From positions 186,001-250,000 of the forward strand of contig NZ_CADIJY010000001.1 in the NCBI RefSeq assembly GCF_902859735.1: a stretch of DNA of 64,000 nucleotides, in the 5' to 3' direction. Below, in pieces: positions 55,583 to 64,000 of the stretch (the first letter of the stretch is position 1; each line of letters opens with the position of its first letter). The notes beneath the pieces are model-generated. The model was not told the DNA's origin and ran no database searches. It saw only the letters and a list, made by a program, of their open reading frames with translations. Origin of the DNA: Achromobacter aegrifaciens (GTDB lineage: Bacteria; Pseudomonadota; Gammaproteobacteria; Burkholderiales; Burkholderiaceae_B). Made by a program: the position numbers and the translations under genes.

Positions 55583-57564
55583 ACATGCGAGCCGTCCTGT
55601 CCGCGGGGGAAGGGGCTGGCGCCGGCGCAGGCCTGGCCGGGACGCTGGATGACAAGCTGCGCCGGCTGGCTGCGCGCAGCGGCGAGGACCAGGCGGTCCA
55701 AGCGCGGCGCTGGATCGACGCGCTGCACGGCGAAGACCCCGATTGCGCCGCCGCGGTGGCAGAGCGGTTCGACCAGTTGATGGCGAAGTTGACGGCCGGC
55801 GGGCTGGGGCGCTGGATGCTGGCGGGCCTGCGGCGCTACGAGCGCCAGCCCGGTCCTCTGCGCGCATATTTCCAACTGCGCGACGCCTACGCCCGCGAGG
55901 CCTTGAACGGCGAAGCAGGCGCGCCGGAACTGGAAGCCGCGCAGGCCAGGCTGGCGTGGCTCTTGTGCGGCCTGTCGGGCAGGGGCATGACGGTCGAAGC
56001 CTTGCGGCGTCCGGCGCTGGATGGCCCGCCGTCGCGCCCCATTCTCGCGCCCTCGCACCTGCTGGTGCCGGACAGCTACACCGTGCTGGACGGCGCCGAC
56101 CGCTGGGCGCTGTACCGCGCGGCGGTGGCGCATGCGGCCGCCCATCTGCGTTACTCGCCAGTGGCGCAGCCGGTACTGAGCCTCAAGCCCATGGGCGTGG
56201 CGGTGGTATCCGCCATCGAGGATGCGCGGGTGGAGCGGCTGCTGGCGGCCGACTATCCCGGCGTGCGGCGCTGGTTCCTGCCCTTCGTGCCGCCGCCGCC
56301 CGATCCGGCGGACTTGGGATTCGCGGCCCTGATCCAGCGCATGAGTCGGCTGTTGATGGATCCGTCGCTGCACGACGACAACCATTGGGTGAACAAGGCG
56401 CGCACGTTGTTCGAGGCGCAGGCCGCCGACCTGCGTGACACGGCGGCCTTCCGTCGCCTGGCGTCGGTGCTGGCGAATGACCTGGGCCAGATGCGGGTGC
56501 GCTTCAATCCGCAGCAGTACGCCGTACCCGTGCCCTACCGCGACGACAACGCCTATCTGTGGGACTACGGCGACGCGGCAGAGCCGCCGCCTGAGCTGAC
56601 CCTGGGGTCGCAGGGTGTGGCGCCCGAGCGGCGCGACGCCGCGCCGCAAGGCCAGGAGCAGCCCGCGCCAGCGGCCAGCGAAACGGAACTGGGACGCTAC
56701 CGTTATCCCGAATGGGACTACAAGCTGGACCGAAGCCGGCCGGACTGGTGCACCGTGATCGAGAAGCTGCCGGGTTGGACCGGCATGCCGCCGCCCGCGC
56801 CCGCCGGACCCGCGCAGCGCCTGGCCCTGCCGCAGTCGCGCCGCCTGAGCCGCGCGCGCCGTCTGAGGCGCCAATGGGAGGGCGATGACATCGATCTGAA
56901 CGCCGCGATCGAGGTCTTGATCGACCGGCGCCTGGACCTGGCGCCCGACGCCCGCTTCTTCATGCGCCCCGGCAGCCAGCCTTGCGCCAGCAGCACCCTG
57001 GTGCTGCTGGACCTGTCGGCCTCGGCCAACGACCTGGCGTCCGAAGCAGGGGCGACGGTGCTGGAGTTGGAGAAGCGGGCGGCGATGCTGCTGGCGCAGG
57101 CCACATCAGGCGAAGGCGACCTGATCGCCGTGCACGGCTTTTGTTCGGACACGCGGGCGGCGGTGTACTACTACCGCCTGCTTGAATCCGGCGCCCCGGT
57201 CGCGGCGGCGTTGGGCCGCATAGGCGGCGCCCAGGCCCGTTATTCAACGCGCCTGGGCGCGGCGCTGCGGCATGCCGGCGCGCTGGCGCTGCAGGCGCCG
57301 GGAGAGCGGCGCGCCATCATCGTCGTCACCGACGGCGAACCCTCCGATGTCGATGTGCACGACCCGCGCTATCTGGTGGACGATGCGCGCGAGGCGGTGC
57401 TGGAACTGCGCGGGCGAGGCGTCAGCGTGCATTGCGTCGCGTTGGACGCGCAGGCCGAACCGCAGTTGCGCGCGATGTTCGGCTTTCGCGGTTACCGGAT
57501 CGTGACGAACCCGGCGGCATTGCCGCAGGCGCTGGTTCGCGCCTATGCCAGGACCGCGCCATGA
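55579..57564 (+). CDS. CbbO/NorD-type von Willebrand factor A domain protein
   Basis: A 661-residue protein. The C-terminal VWA domain (about residues 470-661) has the metal-binding MIDAS motif DLSAS in TLVLLDLSASANDLAS and the later VVTDGEPSDVD. The N-terminal two-thirds is mainly helical, as in NorD/CbbO, with an acidic/Pro-rich linker near residues 340-370. Together with the preceding ATPase it forms a MoxR-VWA pair. Starts within the ATPase stop (ATGA), so the two are made in fixed ratio. Client protein unknown; AmiE or the importer are the obvious candidates. Confidence 0.88.
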   Translation: MNMRAVLSAGEGAGAGAGLAGTLDDKLRRLAARSGEDQAVQARRWIDALHGEDPDCAAAVAERFDQLMAKLTAGGLGRWMLAGLRRYERQPGPLRAYFQLRDAYAREALNGEAGAPELEAAQARLAWLLCGLSGRGMTVEALRRPALDGPPSRPILAPSHLLVPDSYTVLDGADRWALYRAAVAHAAAHLRYSPVAQPVLSLKPMGVAVVSAIEDARVERLLAADYPGVRRWFLPFVPPPPDPADLGFAALIQRMSRLLMDPSLHDDNHWVNKARTLFEAQAADLRDTAAFRRLASVLANDLGQMRVRFNPQQYAVPVPYRDDNAYLWDYGDAAEPPPELTLGSQGVAPERRDAAPQGQEQPAPAASETELGRYRYPEWDYKLDRSRPDWCTVIEKLPGWTGMPPPAPAGPAQRLALPQSRRLSRARRLRRQWEGDDIDLNAAIEVLIDRRLDLAPDARFFMRPGSQPCASSTLVLLDLSASANDLASEAGATVLELEKRAAMLLAQATSGEGDLIAVHGFCSDTRAAVYYYRLLESGAPVAAALGRIGGAQARYSTRLGAALRHAGALALQAPGERRAIIVVTDGEPSDVDVHDPRYLVDDAREAVLELRGRGVSVHCVALDAQAEPQLRAMFGFRGYRIVTNPAALPQALVRAYARTAP

Positions 57565-57634
57565 CCACCCCAGGAATCCACGTGTTGACGGCGGCTGCGG
57601 CTGTGCTGAAACTGATGAACTCGACAAAGGATGG

Positions 57635-58816
57635 ATGTCCGCGCCAGCGGGCCTCCCGATCATGGCAAACAAAGATCCTATCCGCGTAGGCGTGCTGTTT
57701 TCCGAAACAGGTGCCACATCGACCATAGGCCGGTCCCAGCTGCATGGCACCTTGCTGGCCATCGACGAGATCAACGAGGCGGGCGGGGTCGACGGCCGCG
57801 AGATCGTGCCGGTGCGCTACGACCCGAGATCGGACCCCGCCACCTACAGCGTGCTGGCTGAAAGACTCATCACGCAAGACCGCGTCAACGTCATATTCGG
57901 CTGCTACATGTCCAGCAGCCGCAAGGCCGTGCTGCCGGTGGTCGAGAAATGGAACCGCCTGCTGTTCTACCCCACGCTGTACGAAGGGTTCGAGTTTTCG
58001 AACAACATCATCTACACCGGCGCCGCGCCCAACCAGAACAGCGTGCAACTGGCCGAATTCATGACTGCCAACTTCGGCGCGCGGGTCTACCTGATCGGTT
58101 CGGACTACATCTATCCCTACGAGTCCAACCGCATCATGGGCGAACTCGTGCTGCAGCGGCAGGACAGCGCCAAGCTGGGCGAACGCTATGTGCCTTTGAC
58201 CGCGACGGAACGCGACTACCGGGAGATCCTGGACGACATCCGCAACAAGCGTCCGGACTTCATTTTCTCCACGGTGGTGGGCAATTCCACGGCCTGCCTG
58301 TACCGCGCCTACGCGGACGCGGGATTCGATCCGAAGACCATGCCCATCGCCAGCCTGACGACCTCCGAAGCGGAGATCTCCCAGATGGAGCCCGAGGTCG
58401 CCGCCGGCCACTTCACTTCCGCGCCGTATTTCCAATCCATCGATTCCGACATCAACCGGCGCTGCCTGGAACGATTGCGGCGGCGCTTCGGGCATGACTG
58501 CGTGCCCAATCTCTGCTGGGAAGCGGCGTACTTCCAGATGCACATCTTCGCCAACGCTTTCCGCGACACCGGCACCGACGAGATCGCGCAGATCCTGCCG
58601 CGCGTGCTGCAAAGCGAATTCCAGGCGCCCCAGGGCCGCGTGCGCATCGACCCCACCAACCACCACACCTGCCTGTATCCGCGCGTCGGCCGGGTCAACG
58701 GCAAGGGCCAGTTCACCATCGTGCGCGAGGCCACGCGGCCCGTGCATCCCGATCCGTACCTGGTCACCCATTCGTTGGGCGACTGGACGGCCACCCTGAG
58801 TTCGCTGGATATCTGA
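57635..58816 (+). CDS. amiC: Amide-sensing regulator AmiC (periplasmic-binding fold, cytosolic)
   Basis: A 393-residue type I periplasmic-binding-fold protein without a signal peptide. In Pseudomonas AmiC binds amides and releases AmiR. Matching segments: VGVLFSETGATSTIGRSQLHG, GCYMSSSRKAVLPVVEKWNRLLFYPTLYEGFEFSNNI and PIASLTTSEAEISQMEPEVAAG. Start is ATG 57635 preceded by AAAGGATGG; the frame to 57545 runs into the VWA gene and ATG 57662 has no ribosome site. It shares its last base with the amiR start (TGATG). Confidence 0.95.
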   Translation: MSAPAGLPIMANKDPIRVGVLFSETGATSTIGRSQLHGTLLAIDEINEAGGVDGREIVPVRYDPRSDPATYSVLAERLITQDRVNVIFGCYMSSSRKAVLPVVEKWNRLLFYPTLYEGFEFSNNIIYTGAAPNQNSVQLAEFMTANFGARVYLIGSDYIYPYESNRIMGELVLQRQDSAKLGERYVPLTATERDYREILDDIRNKRPDFIFSTVVGNSTACLYRAYADAGFDPKTMPIASLTTSEAEISQMEPEVAAGHFTSAPYFQSIDSDINRRCLERLRRRFGHDCVPNLCWEAAYFQMHIFANAFRDTGTDEIAQILPRVLQSEFQAPQGRVRIDPTNHHTCLYPRVGRVNGKGQFTIVREATRPVHPDPYLVTHSLGDWTATLSSLDI

Positions 58817-59445
58817 TGGGCGATACCGCCAGCCGCCAGCGCGCGGAGCGCGCGACGCCATCCCTGCTCAAGGACCTGCGTACGCTGCGGATCGCCGTCT
58901 ATCATCCCGACGACGCCGACGGCCGCCAACTGACGCAGCAGCTGCAACGGATCGGCTGTCAGGTGCAGACCTTCTGGCCTCCGGCGCCCACGTTGCCCGA
59001 AGGGCTGGACGCGGTGTTCCTGGCCGTGCGGCCAGATGTGATCGACCTGGGCTTCGAATGGGCCAAGAGCGAAGACGCGCCCATGGTCATCGCCATCGTC
59101 ACCTACGAGAATCCGACCATCGTCGAGGCCGTGTTGCGCATCGGCGCGAAAGCAGTGCTGCCTTCGCCCGTGCGCTCGTTCGGCCTGTTGTCTTCATTGG
59201 TGGTGGCGCGCCAGGTCTACGACGACATCAAGTCGCATGCCCGGCGCCTGCGCAAGCTGGAGGGAAAACTCCTGGGCGTGCGCCGCATCGCGGAAGCCAA
59301 GAGCATCCTCATGCGCACGCGCAACGTCACCGAGGACCAGGCCTACGACCTGATCCGCGAGCAGGCCATGAACAAGCGCGTCACTACTGAAGAAATCGCG
59401 GGCGCCATCGTCAACGCCAACGAAATCCTTTCGCTGGGCAAGTAG
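58816..59445 (+). CDS. amiR: Transcription antiterminator AmiR (ANTAR domain)
   Basis: A 209-residue response-regulator-like protein with an N-terminal pseudo-receiver domain (about 1-125, without the usual phosphoacceptor Asp pattern), a coiled-coil segment and a C-terminal ANTAR domain (AKSILMRTRNVTEDQAYDLIREQAMNKRVTTEEIA). AmiR binds the leader RNA of the amidase operon and prevents termination when released from AmiC by amide. Coupled to amiC by TGATG. Its RNA target in this window would be upstream of 48929 or within the operon. Confidence 0.94.
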   Translation: MGDTASRQRAERATPSLLKDLRTLRIAVYHPDDADGRQLTQQLQRIGCQVQTFWPPAPTLPEGLDAVFLAVRPDVIDLGFEWAKSEDAPMVIAIVTYENPTIVEAVLRIGAKAVLPSPVRSFGLLSSLVVARQVYDDIKSHARRLRKLEGKLLGVRRIAEAKSILMRTRNVTEDQAYDLIREQAMNKRVTTEEIAGAIVNANEILSLGK

Positions 59446-59461
59446 GGCGCGCCGCGCAGCT

Positions 59462-60223
59462 TCAGTACTTGCCCGTCAGCAGCTCGCCCGCGTTGGGCAC
59501 GCGCGCTTCCAGGTCCAGCACCTTCAGCATGCGATAGACGGTGGCCGCGGCCGCCGTCACCACCGGCAGACCCAGGCGGTCCTGCACCGGCTGAATCGAC
59601 GCCAGGGACGGCATCTGCACGCAGGCGGACAGCACCACCGCGTCCACGCCGCGCGTGTTCAGGCGTTCCACGTGGCTGGCCGGCGCCATCGGATCCTGCG
59701 CGCCAACCTTCAGGTTGTCGGGAATCTCCAGCGACAGGCTGTCCTGCACCTCGATGCCTTCGTTCTCGATGTAGTCCACCACCAGCTTGGTCAGCGGCTT
59801 CATGTAGGGCGTCAGGATAGCGACCTTGCGCGCGCCGATGGCGTGCAGGCCCTCCACCAGCGCGCCTGCGCTGGAGATCACCGGCGCCGGCGCGCCGTTG
59901 TCCACCGTGGCCTGGTGCAGGCGTTCCTGCGAGACGCGGTGATAGCCGAGCCCTTGGCTCATGATCGCCACCAGGCAGGCATAGCCCAGCACGTCCACGC
60001 GCGCATCGGACAGTTCCTGTGCGCAACGGTCCGACTCCCGGTCCATCGACGCCAGTTCCGCCGCCGTCACCTGCTTCATGCGCATGCGGCTGGAATGGAA
60101 AGTGAAACGCTCCGGCGCGATGGTCTCGCGCAGGCGCAGCATGGCCGGGATTTCCGTTTCCATGGTGGTGTTGGAACTGGGGACGATCTGGCCGATGCGC
60201 AGGGCGCGGGGGGATGCGGTCAT
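59462..60223 (-). CDS. Maleate isomerase / Asp-Glu racemase superfamily protein
   Basis: A 253-residue protein with the opening LRIGQIVPSSNTTMETEIPAM, in which the Asn region binds the carboxylate, and two catalytic cysteines, Cys83 (GYACLVAIMS) and Cys201 (VVLSACVQMPS), spaced as in maleate cis-trans isomerase. The fold also includes arylmalonate decarboxylases, so the exact reaction is uncertain. Divergent LysR gene across 238 bases. Convergent with amiR, 16 bases between stops. Confidence 0.87.
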   Translation of the reverse strand: MTASPRALRIGQIVPSSNTTMETEIPAMLRLRETIAPERFTFHSSRMRMKQVTAAELASMDRESDRCAQELSDARVDVLGYACLVAIMSQGLGYHRVSQERLHQATVDNGAPAPVISSAGALVEGLHAIGARKVAILTPYMKPLTKLVVDYIENEGIEVQDSLSLEIPDNLKVGAQDPMAPASHVERLNTRGVDAVVLSACVQMPSLASIQPVQDRLGLPVVTAAAATVYRMLKVLDLEARVPNAGELLTGKY

Positions 60224-60404
60224 GGCGATGCTCCTCGAAAGGCGTAAGAGGGCCGGCCCGCGGCGGCGCGCGGGAACCCGGCAATGCGGAATACGGATGT
60301 CAGCCGGTGGCAGTGCCTGCGGCGGTGAGCGCTGGTCTCATGGCAGGTCCCCGGATGTTTGTCGTGTGCTCTATTGGCAAGGCTTATTCTGGTCGCCGGG
60401 AACG

Positions 60405-60418
60405 ATATTTTCCAATAT
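60405..60418. promoter_or_regulatory. Inverted repeat, probable LysR operator
   Basis: Perfect dyad ATATT-TTCC-AATAT in an AT-rich patch 44 bases before the LysR ATG (60462) and about 180 bases before the maleate-isomerase gene start (60223, minus). Consistent with a LysR autoregulation/activation site. Confidence 0.55.
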
Positions 60419-60461
60419 AGTTTTTATCTGGTTTGATATCTTTCCCAAATAACTGGCCGCC

Positions 60462-61343
60462 ATGGAAATCCGCCAACTCCGTTATTTCGCCGTGCTGGCC
60501 GAAGAGCTGAACTTCACCCGGGCCGCCGCGCGCCTGCACATCTCGCAACCGCCGCTCAGCCTGCAGATCGCGCAGCTGGAGCGCGAACTCGAGGTCAAGC
60601 TGTTCGACCGCAACAACCGCCGCGTCACCCTGACCGAAGCCGGCGAAGCCTTTCTCAACGACGTGCGCGCGCTCCTCGCCAGCCTGAAGGACGCCACCGT
60701 CCGAGCCCGCGCCGTGGACCAGGGCCTGGCCGGCCGCATCGAGGTCGGCCTGTCCGGCTCGCACTTCATGGGCCCGGTTCCCGCGCTGATCGCCCGCTAC
60801 AAGGCCTCCCACCCCCAGGTCTCAGTCCTGCTCAACGAAATGAACCCCGCCGCGCAACTGGACGCGCTGCGCGGCCACCGCATCGACGTCAGCATCTCCC
60901 GCACCGCCGTCGACGACGAGGAACTACAGTCCATGCCCCTATGGCCCGATCCCGTCGTGGCCGTGCTCCCCAAGGGCCACCCTCTGTCCGCCCGCAAGCG
61001 GCTGGCGCTCGGCGACCTCGCCGGCGAGGCCTTCGTCATGCTGCGCCAGGACACCTCCGCCTTCGCCCGCGCGCTGGCCGAAACCTGCGCGCGCGCCGGC
61101 CTGCCCCTGTCCGCCGCCCAAACCGTCGCCGAAGTCCCGGCCCAGCTGGCTCTGGTCGCCGCTGGCCTGGGCGTGGCTTTGGTGCCGCGTTCCACATGCC
61201 GCCATGCAACCGACCGCATTGCCGTTTGCACGCTGCCCGCCGACATCGCGCGCGCCATGGTCTACGCCGTCACACGCCGGCAAGGCAGGAGACGCGCGCT
61301 GGATACGTTTCTGCAGACGGCGGCGCAGATGAAAGACGAATGA
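60462..61343 (+). CDS. LysR-family transcriptional regulator
   Basis: A 293-residue LTTR of the CynR/CatR/BenM-like group (MEIRQLRYFAVLAEELNFTRAAARLHISQPPLSLQIAQLERELEVKLF). HTH about residues 3-60, effector domain after residue 90. Divergent from the maleate-isomerase-like gene, its likely target. The 301 bases after its stop contain only the terminator of the convergent peptidase gene. Confidence 0.92.
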   Translation: MEIRQLRYFAVLAEELNFTRAAARLHISQPPLSLQIAQLERELEVKLFDRNNRRVTLTEAGEAFLNDVRALLASLKDATVRARAVDQGLAGRIEVGLSGSHFMGPVPALIARYKASHPQVSVLLNEMNPAAQLDALRGHRIDVSISRTAVDDEELQSMPLWPDPVVAVLPKGHPLSARKRLALGDLAGEAFVMLRQDTSAFARALAETCARAGLPLSAAQTVAEVPAQLALVAAGLGVALVPRSTCRHATDRIAVCTLPADIARAMVYAVTRRQGRRRALDTFLQTAAQMKDE

Positions 61344-61593
61344 TGACGACCATGCGGCCATCGCATGCGCTGCGAGACAGTCAAAGCAAGCCAGCCCCCT
61401 GCTGCGCGCAGCGCCATCACCAATCGCAAGACACCGCATAAGCCCCAGAAGGCCGTCCGCGCGGCCGCCCTGGGGCGAACCCCGCAAGATCTCGCCACCC
61501 ACCCAGACCGAGGCGAGAACCCCAAGCAAGCAACTCTTCCCAGCGCCCGCCGAGATTCAGACAGCACAGCCTGGCGCGGCGGCCTTAAGAAAC

Positions 61594-61622
61594 AAAAAGG
61601 GCCGTCCCAAATAGACGGCCCC
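61594..61622 (-). terminator. Rho-independent terminator of the M61 peptidase gene
   Basis: On the minus strand GGGCCGTC-TATTTGG-GACGGCCC followed by TTTTTG. Eight-base-pair stem, 20-odd bases after the peptidase stop (61645). Confidence 0.9.
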
Positions 61623-61644
61623 CAAAGACGAACAAAGAAAGCAC

Positions 61645-63423
61645 TCAGCCCGTCAACACACAATCCAAAGCCTCCGGCGCACCCAACCGCACCCGGAACT
61701 CCCTCAACTCATCCCGCCGGAACACATGCACAGTCACCCGATCCCCCACCCGGTACTGCGCCAGCAACAGTTCCAGCCCCGCCGGCGCATCCACCCGCAA
61801 GCCGTCCACCGCCACCAGCACATCCCCGGCGGACAACCCGCCCTTATGCCCCGCGCCGCCCTCCAGCACTGTCGCCAGCACCAGCGATTCCCCCTGCTTG
61901 CGCGTACGCACATCTAGCGAAGGAATATTGGCCGCCGTCTTCCATTGCAGCTTGATGCCCTGCGGCTCCAGCAACTCCGCCAGCGGCACATCCGCCGTCC
62001 CATAGGCATGGCGCGCGATGAAGCGCCGCGTATCCACGCCAGTGGCTTCACGAATCAGCGCCGGCAGTCCATCTTCCGGCAACCCTTGCGGCTTGCCCTG
62101 ATAGAAATCGCGTCCGTAGCGGCTCCAAAGCAAGCGCATCACATCATCCAGCGAGTGCGCGCCACCCGTTTCCCGGCGGATCAGCAGATCCAGTCCCAGT
62201 GCCACCAACGCGCCCTTGGTGTAATAGCTGACCAGCGCGTTCGGCGAATTTTCATCCTGCTTGTAATAGCGCGTCCAGGCATCGAACGAGCTCTCCGCCA
62301 CCGACTGCTTCAACCGGCCCGGTGTACGCGCCACGCTGGTGATGGTCTTGGCCAGCAGCCGCAGATAGTCAGGCTGCGTGATCGCGCCCGAGCGCAACAG
62401 CAGCAGATCGTCGTAATAGGACGTGAAGCCTTCGAATACCCACAGCAGACGCGTCAGATCGGGCTGCGAAAGATCGTAGGGCACGAAGGCTTCCGGCTTG
62501 ATCCGCTTCACGTTCCAGGTATGGAAGTATTCATGGCTTACCAGGCCCAGAAAGCCGCGATAGCCTTCGCCCTGGCCTTGCTGGCCCATCACCGGCAGAT
62601 CCTTGCGGGCCGTCATCAGCGCGGTGCTGGCGCGATGCTCCAGGCCGCCATAGCCGTCGCCCGTCACCATGGTCATGAACACATAGCGGTCCGAGCTGTC
62701 CAGGAACGGCGCGCGCTTGCTGCGGGGCTCGAAGAACGCAATCTGCGTTTCGCAGATCTTGCGCACGTCTTCCGTGATCCGTGCCAGGTCCAGATTGGGT
62801 GCAACGCCCGTGAACACCAGTTCGTGTTCGGCGCCATGCGCCACGAAGCTCGAAACCTGTGGCGTGCCCATCTCCACCGGATGGTCGATCAGCGCGTCAT
62901 AGTCCGGCGCCAGGTACAGCCCGAAACCGTGGCGGCGCGCGGCGCCCTTGTGGCCGCGCGCTTCAGGCAGGCTGGTGTAGACCTTCCAGCCCTGGATCGA
63001 GCGCGGCGGCGCCAGGTCCACCAGGCAGGGCAGATGGTCCTGGCCATGCACGCGCAGGAACACGCTGGTGCCGTTGAAAAAGCCGTGGGTTTCGTCCAGA
63101 TGCGCGCCGCGCACCGACAGGTCCCAGGCATAGACCTCGTACTCCACCCGCAGCGGACCCTCGCAGGGCGCGGCCTGCCAAGTGTGGTTGTCGATCTTCT
63201 CGACAGGCACGCGCCGCGTGCCCGAATAGGCCGTCAGCGATTCGATCTGGCGCGAGAAATCGCGGATCAGGTAGCTGCCCGGAATCCAGGCCGGCAGCGA
63301 CAGGCGCTGGCCGTCGGGGGAGGGCGCGGCGATGCTTAGGGTTATCCGGTAGCGGTGTCCGGCCGGATCATGGGGCGCGAGGCGGTAAAGTAGCGGCAAA
63401 GCGTAGTCTTTTTCCATGGCCAT
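61645..63423 (-). CDS. M61 (glycyl aminopeptidase) family peptidase with PDZ domain
   Basis: A 592-residue protein. N-terminal beta-sandwich (about 1-190), catalytic domain with zinc motif HEYFH (His297-His301) and the downstream Glu331 in [12 protein letters not shown], then a C-terminal PDZ-type domain (about 500-580; [21 protein letters not shown]). No signal peptide, so cytoplasmic. M61 enzymes are aminopeptidases preferring Gly/Ala. ATG 63423 or 63417 are both possible. Divergent from the enoyl-CoA hydratase gene. Confidence 0.92.
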   Translation of the reverse strand: MAMEKDYALPLLYRLAPHDPAGHRYRITLSIAAPSPDGQRLSLPAWIPGSYLIRDFSRQIESLTAYSGTRRVPVEKIDNHTWQAAPCEGPLRVEYEVYAWDLSVRGAHLDETHGFFNGTSVFLRVHGQDHLPCLVDLAPPRSIQGWKVYTSLPEARGHKGAARRHGFGLYLAPDYDALIDHPVEMGTPQVSSFVAHGAEHELVFTGVAPNLDLARITEDVRKICETQIAFFEPRSKRAPFLDSSDRYVFMTMVTGDGYGGLEHRASTALMTARKDLPVMGQQGQGEGYRGFLGLVSHEYFHTWNVKRIKPEAFVPYDLSQPDLTRLLWVFEGFTSYYDDLLLLRSGAITQPDYLRLLAKTITSVARTPGRLKQSVAESSFDAWTRYYKQDENSPNALVSYYTKGALVALGLDLLIRRETGGAHSLDDVMRLLWSRYGRDFYQGKPQGLPEDGLPALIREATGVDTRRFIARHAYGTADVPLAELLEPQGIKLQWKTAANIPSLDVRTRKQGESLVLATVLEGGAGHKGGLSAGDVLVAVDGLRVDAPAGLELLLAQYRVGDRVTVHVFRRDELREFRVRLGAPEALDCVLTG

Positions 63424-63454
63424 ATCTTACTTTCATACTTATTCGGAGACATCA

Positions 63455-64000
63455 ATGAGCGAGTCGTTTGTGCTGGTCGAAACCCGGGGCCGCGTCGGCC
63501 TGCTGACGCTGAACCGTCCCAAGGCCCTGAACGCCTTGAACGATCAACTGATGGATGAGCTCGGCGCGGCCCTGCTGGCGTTCGAAGCGGACGCCGATAT
63601 CGGCGCCGTGGTCATCACCGGCAGCGAAAAAGCCTTCGCCGCGGGCGCCGACATCGGCGCCATGAAAGACTGGTCCTACATGGACGTGTATGGCAGCGAA
63701 TACATCACGCGCAACTGGGAAACCCTCAAGCGCATCCGTAAACCCGTGATCGCGGCCGTGGCCGGCTACGCCCTGGGCGGCGGCTGCGAACTGGCCATGA
63801 TGTGCGACATCATCATCGCCGCCGACACCGCCAAGTTCGGCCAGCCCGAAATCAAGCTGGGCGTGATTCCGGGCGCGGGCGGCACCCAGCGCCTGCCGCG
63901 CGCGGTGGGCAAGGCCAAGGCCATGGACCTGGCGCTGACCGCCCGCATGATGGGCGCCGAGGAAGCGGAACGCGCCGGCCTGGTGTCGCGCGTGGTTCCG
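63455..64000 (+). CDS. Enoyl-CoA hydratase (crotonase), 3' truncated by window end
   Basis: The first 182 codons of a crotonase-fold hydratase, open to the last base. Motifs: [13 protein letters not shown] (oxyanion hole), [44 protein letters not shown] with both catalytic Glu positions. This matches short-chain enoyl-CoA hydratases of beta-oxidation (FadB1/Ech type). The ATG at 63455 has CGGAGA upstream. About 76 residues are probably missing off the right edge. Confidence 0.95.
   Translation, partial: MSESFVLVETRGRVGLLTLNRPKALNALNDQLMDELGAALLAFEADADIGAVVITGSEKAFAAGADIGAMKDWSYMDVYGSEYITRNWETLKRIRKPVIAAVAGYALGGGCELAMMCDIIIAADTAKFGQPEIKLGVIPGAGGTQRLPRAVGKAKAMDLALTARMMGAEEAERAGLVSRVVP

Noticed and set aside
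57561-57689. 42-codon ORF starting in the VWA stop (ATGA) and overlapping the amiC start
   Set aside because: It could be a coupling peptide, but there is no family pattern and amiC has its own ribosome site; support is too thin to call.

Overview
The window is GC-rich, densely coded DNA from a Gram-negative bacterium. The best guess is a betaproteobacterium of the Alcaligenaceae (Achromobacter/Bordetella type). Reasons: the rpe-gph-trpEGDC block facing apaG-mltA, an orphan tripartite-tricarboxylate (Bug) binding protein, many LysR regulators each beside a small catabolic unit, and very high third-position GC. This assignment is inference from gene content; no search was run. No insertion sequence, phage gene or CRISPR array was seen.

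Layout. 49-2826: a three-gene set (YncE-like propeller, NodB-type deacetylase, sterol-desaturase-like protein) closed by a terminator. 2909-4929: a hotdog thioesterase and a DUF1254/DUF1214 protein on the minus strand. 5234-17294: a selenium module. It holds a membrane-bound formate dehydrogenase (fdnG with an in-frame UGA for selenocysteine and a SECIS hairpin, fdxH, fdnI), its maturation factor fdhE, selA, selB, tRNA-Sec (selC) and, after two minus-strand genes, selD. The genes specific for making and inserting selenocysteine are all here, beside the one selenoprotein visible. 17317-21454: an LTA-synthase-like sulfatase, a LysR regulator, a DUF2917 protein and a DsbA-fold isomerase. 21694-25825: an aldehyde dehydrogenase/DUF779 pair facing an AcoR-type sigma-54 activator; the intergenic region has a consensus -24/-12 promoter and upstream palindromes.

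25982-32783: a CoA-thioester catabolic operon of unknown substrate. It encodes two MaoC-like subunits, a Bug binding protein, a FadB-like bifunctional enzyme, a CaiB-type CoA-transferase, a DUF35 Zn-ribbon protein and a thiolase-like protein, with a LysR gene at its far end. 32793-39334: LysR, then trpC-D-G-E, a short Trp-rich leader peptide with attenuator (too short for ordinary ORF calling), gph and rpe, all on the minus strand. 39488-48573: housekeeping and small genes (apaG, mltA, a UbiH-family monooxygenase, a DsbC-type protein, a 2-hydroxyacid dehydrogenase, ttcA, folB, a flavoprotein, a PcaD-like lactonase and a LysR).

48929-59445: a ten-gene amide-utilisation operon. It encodes a urea/amide-type branched-chain ABC importer (UrtABCDE-like), aliphatic amidase AmiE, a MoxR/CbbQ-type AAA ATPase with a CbbO/NorD-type VWA protein, and the amide sensor AmiC with the ANTAR antiterminator AmiR. 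This is the most unusual combination in the window, because an ATPase/VWA remodelling pair lies between an amidase not known to need a cofactor and its regulators. 59462-64000: a maleate-isomerase-like protein with divergent LysR, an M61-type peptidase, and the start of an enoyl-CoA hydratase that runs off the right edge.
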